Translations under genes and position numbers: made by a program
Origin: Streptomyces composti
GTDB lineage: Bacteria > Actinomycetota > Actinomycetes > Streptomycetales > Streptomycetaceae
Direction: 5' to 3'
NCBI RefSeq assembly: GCF_012034205.1
Contig: NZ_JAATEM010000006.1
Span: forward strand, 140,252 to 204,251
DNA length: 64,000 nucleotides
The notes under the pieces: model-generated
Told to the model about the DNA's origin: nothing
Databases searched by the model: none
Seen by the model: the letters and a program-made list of their open reading frames with translations, nothing else
Part shown: one piece after another, positions 1 through 8,992 of the stretch
Layout: each line of letters starts with the position of its first letter
Position numbering within the stretch: the stretch's first letter is position 1

Positions 1-288
1 GCGCTGGAGAATAGGCGGGTCGACGCGGTCATTCACGACACGACGATTCTGCTGGCGTATCCCCAGAAGCCGGACAGCAGGGTGCGCCTGGTGGGGCAGT
101 ACCGCACGGAGCAGGGCTACGGCGCCCTGTATCCGAAGAAGTCGGCCAACAAGGAGGAGCTGGACCGGATCATCCGGCGGCTGATCGACGACGGCACGCT
201 GGCCAAGCTGTCGGCGGTCTATCTGGGGGCCGCGTTCGGGCGGGACCCGGCCAAGATCCCGTACCTGAGGGTCGAGGACGGCTCCTGA
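1..288 (+). CDS. ABC transporter substrate-binding protein, C-terminal part (5' end outside window)
   Basis: The reading frame is open from base 1 to a TGA at 286-288 and gives the last 95 residues of a protein whose start lies outside the window. The segment AVIHDTTILLAY followed by a short beta/alpha stretch and LDRIIRRLIDDGTLAKL is the usual end of a family-3 (polar amino acid/glutamine type) periplasmic binding protein, where the last helices pack against lobe I. In this family the protein is a lipoprotein that delivers solute to an ABC permease. The lipobox and ligand-binding arginine are not visible here. No permease or ATPase follows, so any transporter partners lie upstream or elsewhere. 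It could instead be the extracellular domain of a larger sensor. Confidence 0.75.
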   Translation, partial: ALENRRVDAVIHDTTILLAYPQKPDSRVRLVGQYRTEQGYGALYPKKSANKEELDRIIRRLIDDGTLAKLSAVYLGAAFGRDPAKIPYLRVEDGS

Positions 289-331
289 CGGCGGGGACCG
301 CAGACGACGGGGCCCGACCCGGGTCCGGGGC

Positions 332-3112
332 TCACAGGTCCTCCATCCACAGGTCTGCCAGGTCGGGGCCGGCCGGGGAGTCGAGCGCCTGTTCGGCCCA
401 GATGATCTTGCCTCGGTCGGTGTAGCGGGTGCCCCAGCGGCGGGAGAGCTGGGCGACGAGGAACAGGCCGCGGCCTCCCTCGTCGGTGTAGGCGGCGCGG
501 CGCAGGTGCGGCGAGGTGCTGGTGCCGTCGCCGACTTCGCAGATCAGGCTGTCCCGGTCGCGCAGCAGGCGCAGGCTGATGGGGCTCTTGCCGTACCGGA
601 CGGCGTTGGTGATCAGCTCGCTGACGATCAGCTCGGTGGTGAACGCGGCCTCGCCGAGGCCCCAGGACTCCAGCCTGCGGGTGGCCTCGGCGCGGACCCG
701 GGGGACGGCGGCGGGATCGTCGGGCACCTCCCACTCGGCGACCTCGTCCGGGTCGAGCAGCCGGGTACGTGCGACGAGCAGGGCGACGTCGTCGTTGGGC
801 CGGGTGGGCAGCATGGTGTCGAGCACCGTTTCGCAGGTGTCGTCCAGGGAGGTGCCGTGCGTCTCGGCCAGCACCTCGCTCAGCAGGCGCAGCCCGACGT
901 CGATGTCACGGTCGCGGGTCTCGACCAGGCCGTCGGTGTAGAGGACCAGCCGGCTGCCGGCCGGCAGCCGGAGCACGGCCGTCTCCACCGGCAGTCCCCC
1001 GCCCACGCCGAGCGGCGGTGCGACGGGGATGTCGGGGAAGGTCACGGTGCCGTCGGGGGACACCAGCGCCGGCCCCGGATGCCCGGCGCGGGCCACGACG
1101 CACCGCCCGGAGACCGGGTCGTAGATCGCATACAGGCAGGTGGCACCGGTGACGGCCTCGGTGCTGCCCTCCGCCGCCGCGTCCTGGTCGATCCGGGCGA
1201 TCAGGTCGTCCAGGTGGGCGAGCAGCTCGTCCGGCGGCAGGTCGAGGGCGGCGAAGTTGTGCACCGCGGTCCTCAGCCGGCCCATCGTGGCGGCGGCGTG
1301 CAGACCGTGCCCGACGACGTCGCCGACCACCAGGGCCACCCGGGCCCCGGGCAGCGGGATGACGTCGTACCAGTCGCCGCCGACCCCGGCCTGGGCGGGC
1401 AGATAGCGGTGCCCGACCTCCAGGGCGGACAGCTCGGGGAGCGCGCTGGGCAGCAGGCTGCGCTGGAGGGTGACGGCCGTGTTGTGCTCACGGGTGTAGC
1501 GGCGGGCGTTGTCGATGCACACGGCCGCCCGCGCGGCGAGCTCCTCCGCGGGGGACAGATCGTCCTGCTCGAACGGGTCCTGCTGGGAACGCCAGAACTC
1601 CACGACCCCGAGCAGCTGGCCCCGGGCCCTGAGCGGCACCGTGATCATGGAGTGGATCCCGAATTCGATGACCCGCCGGGCGCGCTCCGGGGCCTGGGCC
1701 CGCCATCCCTCGGCCTCGGCGAGGTGCCTGGCCAGGACCGGCCGCCCGGTCGCCACCCCGGTGGCCACGGGGTTGCCGGGCGCATGCTGCACCAGCGTCC
1801 CGACCGGGCTGAGCGGCGCGTCGTCCCGGATGCCCGCGGCCGCGACGCGGCGCATCGCCGTGCTCGCCTCCGTGGGTTCGCCGCCCTGCAGCACGGACTC
1901 CGCCAGCTCGACGGTGGCGTAGTCGGCGAAGCGCGGGACGGCCACCTCGGTCAGCTCCTCGGCCGTGCGCTTGATGTCGAGGGTGGTGCCGATGCGGGTG
2001 CTGGCGTCGTAGAGGAGTTGCAGGCGCCCGCCCGCCACGTCGGCCCGGCCCGCGAGGGCGCGCAGCTCGGTGGTGTCCCGCAGGGTGGCGACGCTGCCCC
2101 CGTTCGGGCCGACCGGCCGCACATTGACCGCGAGCAGGGTGTCCCCGGCGAGGAAGACCTTGTCGCTGGCGGGCCGGCCGGAACCCAGCAGTGCGGCCAG
2201 GGAAGGGTTCAGTCCGAGTTCGGTGACCGGCCTGCCCTCGGCCTCCGGCGGCAGGGAGAGCAGCCTGCGCGCCTCGTCGTTGACCAGCTGGAGCCTCCCT
2301 TCGGCGTCCAGGATGATCACGCCCTCACGGACGGCGTGCAGCACGGCGTCGTGGTGCTCGTACATGCGGGTCATCTCGACCGGCCCCAGTCCTCCGGTCT
2401 GGCGTCGCAGACGCCCGCTGACCAGTGCCGATCCGCCCGCGGCCAGCAGCAGGGCGACTCCTCCCGCGGCGAAGATCACCGGCAGCTGGTCCTGCACCAC
2501 GCTGGTCACCTTGGCGACCGTGACGCCCACGGTGACCAGTCCGACGGGGTTTCCCCGCTCGTCGAAGACGGCCACCGTCGAGTCGACGGCCTTGCCCAGG
2601 CTGCTGTCGAACGTGGTCTGGTGGGGTTCGCCCTCGAGGGCCTGGCCGTAGGAGGTGGAGACGTGCTTGCCGATCTGGTCCCGGTCCGGGTGGGTCCAGC
2701 GGAAGCCGTAGGGGCTCAGCGCCACGACGTAGTCGACACCGGTCCGCTTGCGGACCGCCTCGGCATGGGGCTGCAGCGCCGCCGTCGGGTCGTCGCTCTT
2801 CATCGCCTCCGCGGTGCCCGGGGCGTTCGCGAATGCCTCGGCCGCCACCAGCGACCGGTCCCTGGCCTCCTGGATCGCCCGGTTCCTGTCCTGGATCACC
2901 AGTGCCACCACGGCCGTGGCGATGAGCAGCAGCACGACCACGAGTTGCAGCAGGAAGAACTGACCGGCGACGCTGCGCGGCTTCGCCAGCGACAGCACAC
3001 GGTGGCCGGTCGAACGGTGACGGGCCGTCGGACCGGCTTCCGGCGGCCCGGCCTTCGGTGGCACGTGCTCGCCCCGTCGGCTCGCAGGGGCGTCTCGCCC
3101 GACTTTGCCCAT
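332..3112 (-). CDS. Membrane PAS/GAF sensor with SpoIIE-type PP2C phosphatase and HATPase domains
   Basis: This 926-residue protein has a basic N-terminus, a membrane segment at about 48-73 and an extracytoplasmic Cache-like sensor region at about 80-200. A second membrane segment lies near 212-236. A PAS domain (about 255-340), a GAF domain (about 360-530), a SpoIIE PP2C phosphatase domain (about 560-770, with GVGGDWYDV and GDVVGHGLHAA) and a C-terminal HATPase (about 790-915, with ELITNAVRYG) follow. Proteins of this layout in Streptomyces dephosphorylate anti-sigma-factor antagonists, and the HATPase part can act as an anti-sigma-type kinase, so the likely role is control of a stress sigma factor. 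The input signal is unknown. The start is the ATG at 3112; no closer start has a better ribosome site. It is monocistronic and lies downstream of tRNA-Leu on the same strand. Confidence 0.88.
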   Translation of the reverse strand: MGKVGRDAPASRRGEHVPPKAGPPEAGPTARHRSTGHRVLSLAKPRSVAGQFFLLQLVVVLLLIATAVVALVIQDRNRAIQEARDRSLVAAEAFANAPGTAEAMKSDDPTAALQPHAEAVRKRTGVDYVVALSPYGFRWTHPDRDQIGKHVSTSYGQALEGEPHQTTFDSSLGKAVDSTVAVFDERGNPVGLVTVGVTVAKVTSVVQDQLPVIFAAGGVALLLAAGGSALVSGRLRRQTGGLGPVEMTRMYEHHDAVLHAVREGVIILDAEGRLQLVNDEARRLLSLPPEAEGRPVTELGLNPSLAALLGSGRPASDKVFLAGDTLLAVNVRPVGPNGGSVATLRDTTELRALAGRADVAGGRLQLLYDASTRIGTTLDIKRTAEELTEVAVPRFADYATVELAESVLQGGEPTEASTAMRRVAAAGIRDDAPLSPVGTLVQHAPGNPVATGVATGRPVLARHLAEAEGWRAQAPERARRVIEFGIHSMITVPLRARGQLLGVVEFWRSQQDPFEQDDLSPAEELAARAAVCIDNARRYTREHNTAVTLQRSLLPSALPELSALEVGHRYLPAQAGVGGDWYDVIPLPGARVALVVGDVVGHGLHAAATMGRLRTAVHNFAALDLPPDELLAHLDDLIARIDQDAAAEGSTEAVTGATCLYAIYDPVSGRCVVARAGHPGPALVSPDGTVTFPDIPVAPPLGVGGGLPVETAVLRLPAGSRLVLYTDGLVETRDRDIDVGLRLLSEVLAETHGTSLDDTCETVLDTMLPTRPNDDVALLVARTRLLDPDEVAEWEVPDDPAAVPRVRAEATRRLESWGLGEAAFTTELIVSELITNAVRYGKSPISLRLLRDRDSLICEVGDGTSTSPHLRRAAYTDEGGRGLFLVAQLSRRWGTRYTDRGKIIWAEQALDSPAGPDLADLWMEDL

Positions 3113-3251
3113 TTCATCAGTATCGGTGACCTGCCCGGCGGGCGCGGTTCAGGAGGGTGGGTGCGCGGGAGGGCGCTGGAAAGACCCCCGGGGAAAGCAA
3201 TCAGGGACGATCTGCTGATCGTCCCTGCCGTGAGCCGTATGGGCTGGTGAG

Positions 3252-3336
3252 TGTCCGAGGGGGGACTTGAACCCCCACGCCCGATAAAGGGCACTAGCAC
3301 CTCAAGCTAGCGCGTCTGCCATTCCGCCACCCGGAC
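3252..3336 (-). tRNA. tRNA-Leu (anticodon GAG)
   Basis: Read on the minus strand, an 85-nt class II tRNA folds with a seven-base acceptor stem (GTCCGGG with CTCGGAC, one G-U pair). It has a D arm with GGCAGACGC and a five-base anticodon stem CTAGC/GCTAG around the loop TTGAGGT. A variable arm (TGCCC...GGGCG) and a T arm GGGGG-TTCAAGT-CCCCC complete it. The anticodon is GAG, which reads CUC and CUU leucine codons. The discriminator base is A and the CCA end is not encoded, as is usual in Streptomyces. Confidence 0.96.
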
Positions 3337-3465
3337 GAGGTGTACGCCGCCGGTCAGGGCTCGGCCCCGCGGCGACGTGGACAACCATACCAAGGTTTGG
3401 CAGTGCCTTTCACCTGCGTTTCCTTCACTCCGGCGGTGGTCCGGGACCGGACCGCCGGTTGCCTC

Positions 3466-3471
3466 TAGGGT
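3466..3471 (+). promoter_or_regulatory. Putative -10 box for a leaderless transcript of the DUF2254 gene
   Basis: TAGGGT matches the Streptomyces -10 form TAnnnT and lies exactly six bases before the ATG at 3478. Transcription would then begin at or next to the start codon. No clear -35 box is seen. Confidence 0.4.
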
Positions 3472-3477
3472 CGCACC

Positions 3478-4809
3478 ATGAGTGACTGGACGATCACCCA
3501 GGGTCCGCTGCCGAGGCGCCGCCGACGGGCGCTGTCGCCGCTCCGGGAGCATCTGCGGGACTCGTTCTGGTTCGCACCCGTGGCGGCCATGGTGCTGGTG
3601 TTCGTGGTGTGGCTGGGCGCCGAGGAGCTGGACGTGGCGATCGTCCGGTCGCTGCAGGCGGAGCGGGACTACGACACACTGGCCGACCTGCTGCGCTTCG
3701 CGGACGACGCCCGGTCCGTGGTGAACGCCGTGAGCTCGGCGATGATGACCTTCATCGGTGTGGTGTTCAGCATCTCGCTGGTGGCCGTGCAGATGGCGAG
3801 CGGGCAGTTCACACCCCGGGTGGTTCGGATCTTCGTCCGCAGCAAGATCACCAAGGCGACGTTCGCCGTGTTCCTGGCGACCTTCGTGCTGACCCTGCTG
3901 GTCCTGACCACGTTCGACAGCGCCACCGACCCCCGGGTGGTCACCTCCGTGCCGCTGGTGCAGTCGGTACTCACACTGATCATGGTGGGGCTGAGCCTGC
4001 TGTTGTTCGTGGTGTACGTGAACACCACGCTGCGGATGATGCGGGTGAGCCATGTGATCGCCCGGATCGCGGCGGAGTCGTTCCGGGTGGCCGCGCTGAT
4101 GCCGGTGCCGGGCAAGGCGGAGGAGCCGCCCGAGCTGGGGCCGGTGACGGCGTGGGTGGCGCACGAGGGGCGCGCGGGTGTGCTGCGGGATGTGCGAGTG
4201 GCGCGGCTGGTACGGGTGGCTCGGGCGCACGGGGTGGTGCTGCGGCTGATGCCGCGCATCGGGGATTTCGTGGTGCCGGGCACGCCGGTGCTGGCGGTGC
4301 ACGGCGGCAAGGCTCCGCGGCGCGGGGCACTCCGGCGTGCCCTGGGGGTCGGCGTGGAGCGGACGTTCCATCTGGATGTGGCGTTCGGGCTGCGGCAGTT
4401 GTCGGACATCGCGCTGCGGGCGCTGTCCGCCGCGATCAACGATCCGACGACGGCGGTGCAGGCGCTGGACCGGATCGTGCAGCTGCTGACCGCGCTGTCG
4501 CGGCGGCCGCTGGACACCGTGGTGCACCGTGACCGGACAGGTGAGGTGCGGCTGGTGCAGCCGGTGCCGGGATGGGAGGAGCTGGTGGACCTGGGGCTGA
4601 CGGAGGTCCGCGTGTGCGGGTCGGGGGTGCCGCAGGTGACGCGGCGGCTGATGGCCGGCCTGGAGGATCTGCTGCTGCTCGCCCCTCAGGAGCGTCGGGA
4701 GCCGCTGCTGCGCCACCGTGACCTGCTGCGGCAGGCCGTGGAGCGGGCGGCCGGTACGGCGGAGGAGCGGGAGTTCGCGCTCCGGCCGGACCGGCAGGGG
4801 ATCGGCTGA
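3478..4809 (+). CDS. DUF2254 family integral membrane protein
   Basis: The 443-residue product has four hydrophobic segments in its first 185 residues (near 20-40, 80-100, 120-140 and 160-180) and then a soluble C-terminal half. The patterns VSSAMMTFIGVVFSISLVAV and LRALSAAINDPTTAVQALD are typical of the DUF2254 family of predicted membrane proteins, whose biochemical role is unknown. Its length is normal for the family. The ATG has no Shine-Dalgarno sequence but follows a -10-like box at leaderless spacing. It lies divergently next to tRNA-Leu and converges on the isomerase gene that ends at 5080. Confidence 0.85.
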   Translation: MSDWTITQGPLPRRRRRALSPLREHLRDSFWFAPVAAMVLVFVVWLGAEELDVAIVRSLQAERDYDTLADLLRFADDARSVVNAVSSAMMTFIGVVFSISLVAVQMASGQFTPRVVRIFVRSKITKATFAVFLATFVLTLLVLTTFDSATDPRVVTSVPLVQSVLTLIMVGLSLLLFVVYVNTTLRMMRVSHVIARIAAESFRVAALMPVPGKAEEPPELGPVTAWVAHEGRAGVLRDVRVARLVRVARAHGVVLRLMPRIGDFVVPGTPVLAVHGGKAPRRGALRRALGVGVERTFHLDVAFGLRQLSDIALRALSAAINDPTTAVQALDRIVQLLTALSRRPLDTVVHRDRTGEVRLVQPVPGWEELVDLGLTEVRVCGSGVPQVTRRLMAGLEDLLLLAPQERREPLLRHRDLLRQAVERAAGTAEEREFALRPDRQGIG

Positions 4810-4896
4810 GCCGGGGGCGCCGGCGAGGGGCTCAGCCGGAAGGGCGCGCGGTGGTGCCGGCGTCGCGCTGCGGGCCCGTTCGTGGGCTCCTTGCGA

Positions 4897-4948
4897 GCGG
4901 GCGGCCCCGTCCGCCGGGCGGAAAGACCCGGTGAACGGGGCCGCCCGC
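4897..4948. terminator. Bidirectional hairpin terminator between convergent genes
   Basis: Perfect 14-base inverted arms (4897-4910 GCGGGCGGCCCCGT and 4935-4948) are separated by a 24-base loop. They lie between the convergent DUF2254 and isomerase genes. There is no T-tract, which is common for GC-rich Streptomyces terminators. Confidence 0.75.
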
Positions 4949-5079
4949 CGCGGCGGACGGGCGGCGCCGTGACGCCTCTCGGGCCGGTGGCCGTCGGGCG
5001 TCGTGGCACCGGTGACCGGCCGGCGGTGCGTGACGTGGTCCCGGTCCGGTGGCCGTCGGCGCGTCACGCCGCTGGCAGG

Positions 5080-6300
5080 TCAGCAGCGGCGCTTGCGCAG
5101 GGCGGCCATGTTGTCGTAGCCGATCTTCGCGAAGCGCAGTGACTGGCCGGCGTCGGTGGAGCTGGGCGCGTTGTCCTGCTCGACCATCGGGTTGTGGTAG
5201 TTCCGTTGCCCCACACGGCTGAAGAAGGTGCGGTAGTCGATGTCGCCGGTGCCGAACGGGACCATGTCGTAGCCCATGCCGTTGGTCTCGTTGCGGGTGC
5301 CGTCCTTGGCGTGGAACAGCGGGTAGCGCTTGTTGTGGCGGGCGACCAGGCCGGCCGGGTCGAAGATGTTCCTGCGCTGGGTGCCGTCGTGGGCGGTGTA
5401 GGTGTGGAACTTGTACTGGGCCACGTGCGCCCAGTAGATGTCCATCTCCAGCCAGACGCGCTTGGGGTCGGTGACCTTCAGGAAGTACTCCAGCTTGCGG
5501 ATGCCGGAACTGCGGGTGGGCCGGCCCTGGTCGTCGAGCGGACCGCCGTCCAGCAGGAAGCCGTAGGCGGCGTCGTGGTTGTGGGTGTAGAGCTTGATGC
5601 CCTCGCGGCGGGCGATCTCGCCGAGGGTGTTCCACTTCTCCGCGGCGACGTCCCAGTCGGCCCGGTAGGGGCTGTCGGTGGGGTCGCCGCCGGTGCCCAT
5701 GTGGGGCATGCCGAGGATGTTGGCGATCTCCAGGTGCTGTTTGAAGGTGTCCAGGTCGCTCTTGGTCAGCGGCCAGGACGGCGGGATGAATCCGTGGTTG
5801 CCCTGGGCGCGCAGGCCGTGGTCCTCGAGCCAGCCGCGCAGCAGCCGGGCGCCCTTGACGGTGCCCAGGTCGGCGCCGCCGGGGGCGTTGGGGTGCTGGG
5901 TGTAGCCGGCGAACTCGACCTGGCGGTATCCGTGGCGGGAGAGTTCTTTGAAGACCTCGCGGAAGCCGGAGGGCAGATCGGTGGAGAGCGGGTCGCGGCC
6001 GGTGGCGTCCCTGACGGTGTAGAGGATGATGCCGCGCTTGTGGGCGGGGACGAGCACCTGACCGCCGTGGCCCTGGCCCTTGCCGTGGCCGTGGCCTCGC
6101 TCGTGGTCCTGGGCGGCGAAGGCCGGGGAGGCGCCGAGGACGGGGGCGGCGACGGCGGCGCCGGCGGCTGCGGTGCAGGTGGACAGGAAGCGGCGGCGGC
6201 CGATGCCGAGCCGGCGTCTGAGGGCCTCGTCGGGGCCGGCGGCGGATGCCGCGCCGGCGACTGGGATGTCGTCCTGCGAAGGGTTCGAGAAGTGACTCAC
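5080..6300 (-). CDS. Tat-exported sugar phosphate isomerase/epimerase-like TIM-barrel protein
   Basis: The 406-residue protein starts at a GTG (6300-6298). Its N-terminus has a twin-arginine signal (GIGRRRFLS, then a hydrophobic stretch ending near ASPAFA), so it should act outside the membrane. A His/Gly-rich linker (HERGHGHGKGQGHGG) follows. The rest is a xylose-isomerase-like TIM barrel (AP endonuclease 2 family), with EFAGYTQHPN, NHGFIPP, LYTHNHDAAYG, LEMDIYWAH and LFHAKDGT supplying the usual Glu/His/Asp metal and substrate ligands. Such proteins isomerise, epimerise or cleave sugars and 3-keto sugars. It follows the ebo-like operon on the same strand, but a strong hairpin lies between, so it may be transcribed separately. 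The exact substrate cannot be read from sequence. Confidence 0.85.
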   Translation of the reverse strand: MSHFSNPSQDDIPVAGAASAAGPDEALRRRLGIGRRRFLSTCTAAAGAAVAAPVLGASPAFAAQDHERGHGHGKGQGHGGQVLVPAHKRGIILYTVRDATGRDPLSTDLPSGFREVFKELSRHGYRQVEFAGYTQHPNAPGGADLGTVKGARLLRGWLEDHGLRAQGNHGFIPPSWPLTKSDLDTFKQHLEIANILGMPHMGTGGDPTDSPYRADWDVAAEKWNTLGEIARREGIKLYTHNHDAAYGFLLDGGPLDDQGRPTRSSGIRKLEYFLKVTDPKRVWLEMDIYWAHVAQYKFHTYTAHDGTQRRNIFDPAGLVARHNKRYPLFHAKDGTRNETNGMGYDMVPFGTGDIDYRTFFSRVGQRNYHNPMVEQDNAPSSTDAGQSLRFAKIGYDNMAALRKRRC

Positions 6301-6326
6301 GGGTGCCTGCCTTCTTCGTCGTTGCT

Positions 6327-6347
6327 GCCGCCGGTGGCACCGGCGGC
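6327..6347 (-). terminator. Hairpin between the phosphodiesterase and exported isomerase genes
   Basis: GCCGCCGGTG-G-CACCGGCGGC is a perfect palindrome with ten-base arms, which would leave a loop of about five bases in RNA. It lies 31 bases after the phosphodiesterase stop on the minus strand and could end or attenuate the ebo-like operon. Confidence 0.55.
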
Positions 6348-6377
6348 GGGCCGTTGTCAGTGCCGTGTGTTTCACTC

Positions 6378-7823
6378 TCAGTAGTCGGATCTCGCGGGCG
6401 GTGCGTCGGCGAGTCCGGCCAGCCTGAGCAGCAGTGACTTGACATCGGTGGCCGCTACGCGGTCTCCGACAGCGCGGGGGGTGGAGCAGATGAGGAGCGG
6501 ACCGTCGTCGTCGCTCGCGGGGAGGCGGCCGTGGCTGCCGCGAACAGGTGAGGGATCCAGGGGCACGACCGCCATGCGGTAGCGCATGCCGAGCTTCTTG
6601 CGCGCCAGTGCGGTGGCCGCCTTGACCTTCACATAGGGGTCCTGGGGGTCCATGAACAGCTCGACCGGGTCGTAGCCGGGTTTGCGGTGGATCTCGACGA
6701 GCTGCGCGAAGTCGGGCGCGCGGGCGTCGTCGAGCCAGTAGTAGTACGTGAACCAGGCGTCGGGTTCGGCGACGGCGACGAGTTCGCCGGCCCGCGGGTG
6801 GTCGAGGTGGTGGGCCTTCTTGCCCTCGTCGTCGAGGAGACGGCCGATGCCTGGCAGGCCCTCGAGGGCTTCCCTGGTGGCGTCCAGGTCCTCGGGCCGG
6901 CGCACATAGACATGGGCGATCTGGTGGTCGGCGACGGCGAAGGCGCGGGAGGCCATCGGGTCGAGGTACTCCATGCCGTCCTGGGTGTGCACCTCCAGCA
7001 GTCCGGCGCGGCGCAGGGCGCGGTTGATGTCCACGGGCCGGCTGACGCGGGTGATGCCGTACTCGGACAGCGCGACGACGGTGCGTCCCTCGGCGCGGGC
7101 GTCGTCGAGGAGCGGGGCGAGGGCGGCGTCCAGGTCGGTGGCGGCCTGGAGGGAGCGGGGGTCGTCGGGGCCGTGGCGCTGCAGGTCGTAGTCGAGGTGC
7201 GGGAGGTAGCAGAGGGTGAGATCGGGGGTGCGGGTGCGGTTGATGTGCCGGGTGGCGTCGATGATCCACTGGCTGGAGACCAGGTCGGCGCCGGGTCCCC
7301 AGAAGTGGAAGAGGGGGAAGGTGCCGAACTTCTCGGTGAGTTCGTCGTGCAGGGACGGCGGGCGGGTGTAGCAGTCGGGTTCCTTGCGGCCGTCGGCGTA
7401 GTAGACCGGGCGGGGGGTGACGGTGATGTCGGTGTCGGCGCCCATGGCGTACCACCAGCAGATGTTGGCGACGGTGTAGCCGGGGTGGGCGCGGCGGGCG
7501 GCGTCCCAGAGCTTGTCGCCGGAGACGAGTCCGTTGTGCTGCCGCCACAGCAGGACCTCGCCGAGTTCGCGGAAGTACCAGCCGTTGCCGACGATGCCGT
7601 GCTCGGAGGGCATCGTGCCGGTGAGGAAGGTGGACTGGGCGGCGCAGGTGACGGCGGGCAGAACGGTGCCGAGTGGAGCGCGGGAGCCCTTCTGGCCGAG
7701 CGCCTTGAGGTTCGGCATGTGGTCGAGCAGGCGGGGGGTGAGGCCCACGACGTCGAGGACGAGCAGCGGGGTGGGACCGGTGGTGCGGCCGCGGTCGCCG
7801 GTGGTGTGCGCTCCGGTGGTCAT
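6378..7823 (-). CDS. Alkaline phosphatase superfamily phosphodiesterase (EboF-like)
   Basis: The 481-residue product belongs to the nucleotide pyrophosphatase/phosphodiesterase branch of the alkaline phosphatase superfamily. The segment AAQSTFLTGTMPSEHG carries the likely nucleophilic threonine. LDVVGL near the N-terminus, LCYLPHLDYDLQRHG and VVALSEYG place the other metal ligands. There is no signal peptide, so the enzyme is probably cytoplasmic. Its ATG overlaps the upstream EboE stop as ATGA, which indicates translational coupling. In ebo clusters a phosphatase or phosphodiesterase of this class is the last gene, and its substrate has not been established as far as I know. The ATG is preceded by GAAGGAGC on the minus strand. 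Confidence 0.85.
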   Translation of the reverse strand: MTTGAHTTGDRGRTTGPTPLLVLDVVGLTPRLLDHMPNLKALGQKGSRAPLGTVLPAVTCAAQSTFLTGTMPSEHGIVGNGWYFRELGEVLLWRQHNGLVSGDKLWDAARRAHPGYTVANICWWYAMGADTDITVTPRPVYYADGRKEPDCYTRPPSLHDELTEKFGTFPLFHFWGPGADLVSSQWIIDATRHINRTRTPDLTLCYLPHLDYDLQRHGPDDPRSLQAATDLDAALAPLLDDARAEGRTVVALSEYGITRVSRPVDINRALRRAGLLEVHTQDGMEYLDPMASRAFAVADHQIAHVYVRRPEDLDATREALEGLPGIGRLLDDEGKKAHHLDHPRAGELVAVAEPDAWFTYYYWLDDARAPDFAQLVEIHRKPGYDPVELFMDPQDPYVKVKAATALARKKLGMRYRMAVVPLDPSPVRGSHGRLPASDDDGPLLICSTPRAVGDRVAATDVKSLLLRLAGLADAPPARSDY

Positions 7824-8989
7824 GGCAGCTCCTTCAGGCCGAGGTCGGTCAGCAGGTCGCGGGCGAGGGTGAGCTCGGCGGCGATGCCGTCGGTGAGCTG
7901 GGTGCGGGCGCGGGGCCGCAGCTCGGGCGGGAGGGCCTGCCAGGTGTAGGTCTCGACCTCCAGGTGGCCGGTGAGCGGGTGCGGTCCGCCGACGAGCCGG
8001 GTGAGCGTGTCCTTCAGGACGTCGAGTGTGGAGGTGAGGGGCGTGGCGGGGGCCGCGTGCAGCGGGACGTGGAAGTGGGCGCGCCAGGGCGCCGTGTCGG
8101 GGAGGGCGTCGCCGGTGAGGGCCTCGTCGAGGTCGTCGGTGCCGCGCAGTCCTGCGGCGGTGAGGGTGCGGGTCTGGTGCAGGAAGCGGGGTTCGGCGAA
8201 GGCGGCGAGGCTGTCGCGGACTTCGGGCTCGTGGGGGTGTTCGGCGTGCAGGGCGGCGGAGAGCTGGGACTTGACGACGGGGACGCGGGCCTCGGTGAGG
8301 GCGTCCAGGGCGGTGTGCGGGTCTTCGAAGGAGGTGGCGAGGTGGCAGGTGTCGACGCAGATGCCGATGCGGTGGTGGCCGATGCCGGTGAGCGGGGTGA
8401 TGGCGTCCCGGGTGGTCTCCACGACGCAGCCCGGCTCGGGCTCCAGGGCGACGCGGATGGAGCGGCCGGTCAGTTCCTGCAGGGCGTCGAGGCGTTCGGC
8501 GAGGGTGAGCAGCGCTGCGCGGGCCTTGTCGGCGCGGGTGTCGTCGTAGGCGGTGCGCCAGGCCAGCGGCAGGGTGGAGATGCTGCCGTCGGTGACGTCG
8601 TCGGGCAGCAGGCCGGCCAGGACGCGGGCGAGGGAGGTGGTGTGCTCGAGCCGCTCGGGGTCTGCCCAGTCGGGTTTGTAGACGCGGTACTTGACCTCCT
8701 CGGCGCCGAAGCCTTCGTAGGGGAAGCCGTTGAGGGTGACGACCTCGAGGCCTCGCCGGTCGAGTTCGGTGCGCAGGCCGCGCAGCGCGGCGGGGTCGGT
8801 GACCAGGGCGTGGGCGGCGTCGCGGGCGAGCCACAGGCCGATGCCGAGGCGGTCGCGGCCCAGGCGGCGGCGGACCGGCTCGCAGTGGTCGCGGAGCTGG
8901 GCGAGGACACCGTCGAGGGTCTCGGCGGGGTGGACATTGGTGCAGTAGGCGAGGTGGACGGTGGTGCCGTCGGGGTGCCGGAAGCGCAT
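7820..8989 (-). CDS. eboE: EboE-like xylose-isomerase-fold protein (metabolite traffic protein)
   Basis: This is a 389-residue TIM-barrel protein of the EboE type. The N-terminus has the typical HLAYCTNVHPAETL, followed by GIGLWLARDA, TLNGFPYEGFG and VALEPEPGCVVET. GICVDTCHLATSFED is the characteristic carboxylate and histidine set of the fold. EboE belongs to the conserved ebo cluster, which in Nostoc is needed to move the scytonemin precursor to the periplasm; the reaction it catalyses is not known. It lies between the TatD-type gene (3-base gap) and the phosphodiesterase gene (ATGA overlap), so it is clearly in the same operon. The ATG at 8989 is the only sensible start. Confidence 0.85.
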   Translation of the reverse strand: MRFRHPDGTTVHLAYCTNVHPAETLDGVLAQLRDHCEPVRRRLGRDRLGIGLWLARDAAHALVTDPAALRGLRTELDRRGLEVVTLNGFPYEGFGAEEVKYRVYKPDWADPERLEHTTSLARVLAGLLPDDVTDGSISTLPLAWRTAYDDTRADKARAALLTLAERLDALQELTGRSIRVALEPEPGCVVETTRDAITPLTGIGHHRIGICVDTCHLATSFEDPHTALDALTEARVPVVKSQLSAALHAEHPHEPEVRDSLAAFAEPRFLHQTRTLTAAGLRGTDDLDEALTGDALPDTAPWRAHFHVPLHAAPATPLTSTLDVLKDTLTRLVGGPHPLTGHLEVETYTWQALPPELRPRARTQLTDGIAAELTLARDLLTDLGLKELP

Positions 8990-8992
8990 GGC

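Noticed and set aside
506..3250. 914-residue plus-strand ORF opposite the SpoIIE phosphatase gene
   Set aside because: It is the GC-bias shadow of the real gene: composition is dominated by Gly/Arg/Val/Asp/Gln with no domain, and the opposite strand has clear PAS, GAF, PP2C and HATPase motifs.
3252..3336. Integration site of a genomic island at the tRNA-Leu gene
   Set aside because: No integrase or direct repeat of the tRNA 3' end is seen on either side; the neighbours look like core genes.
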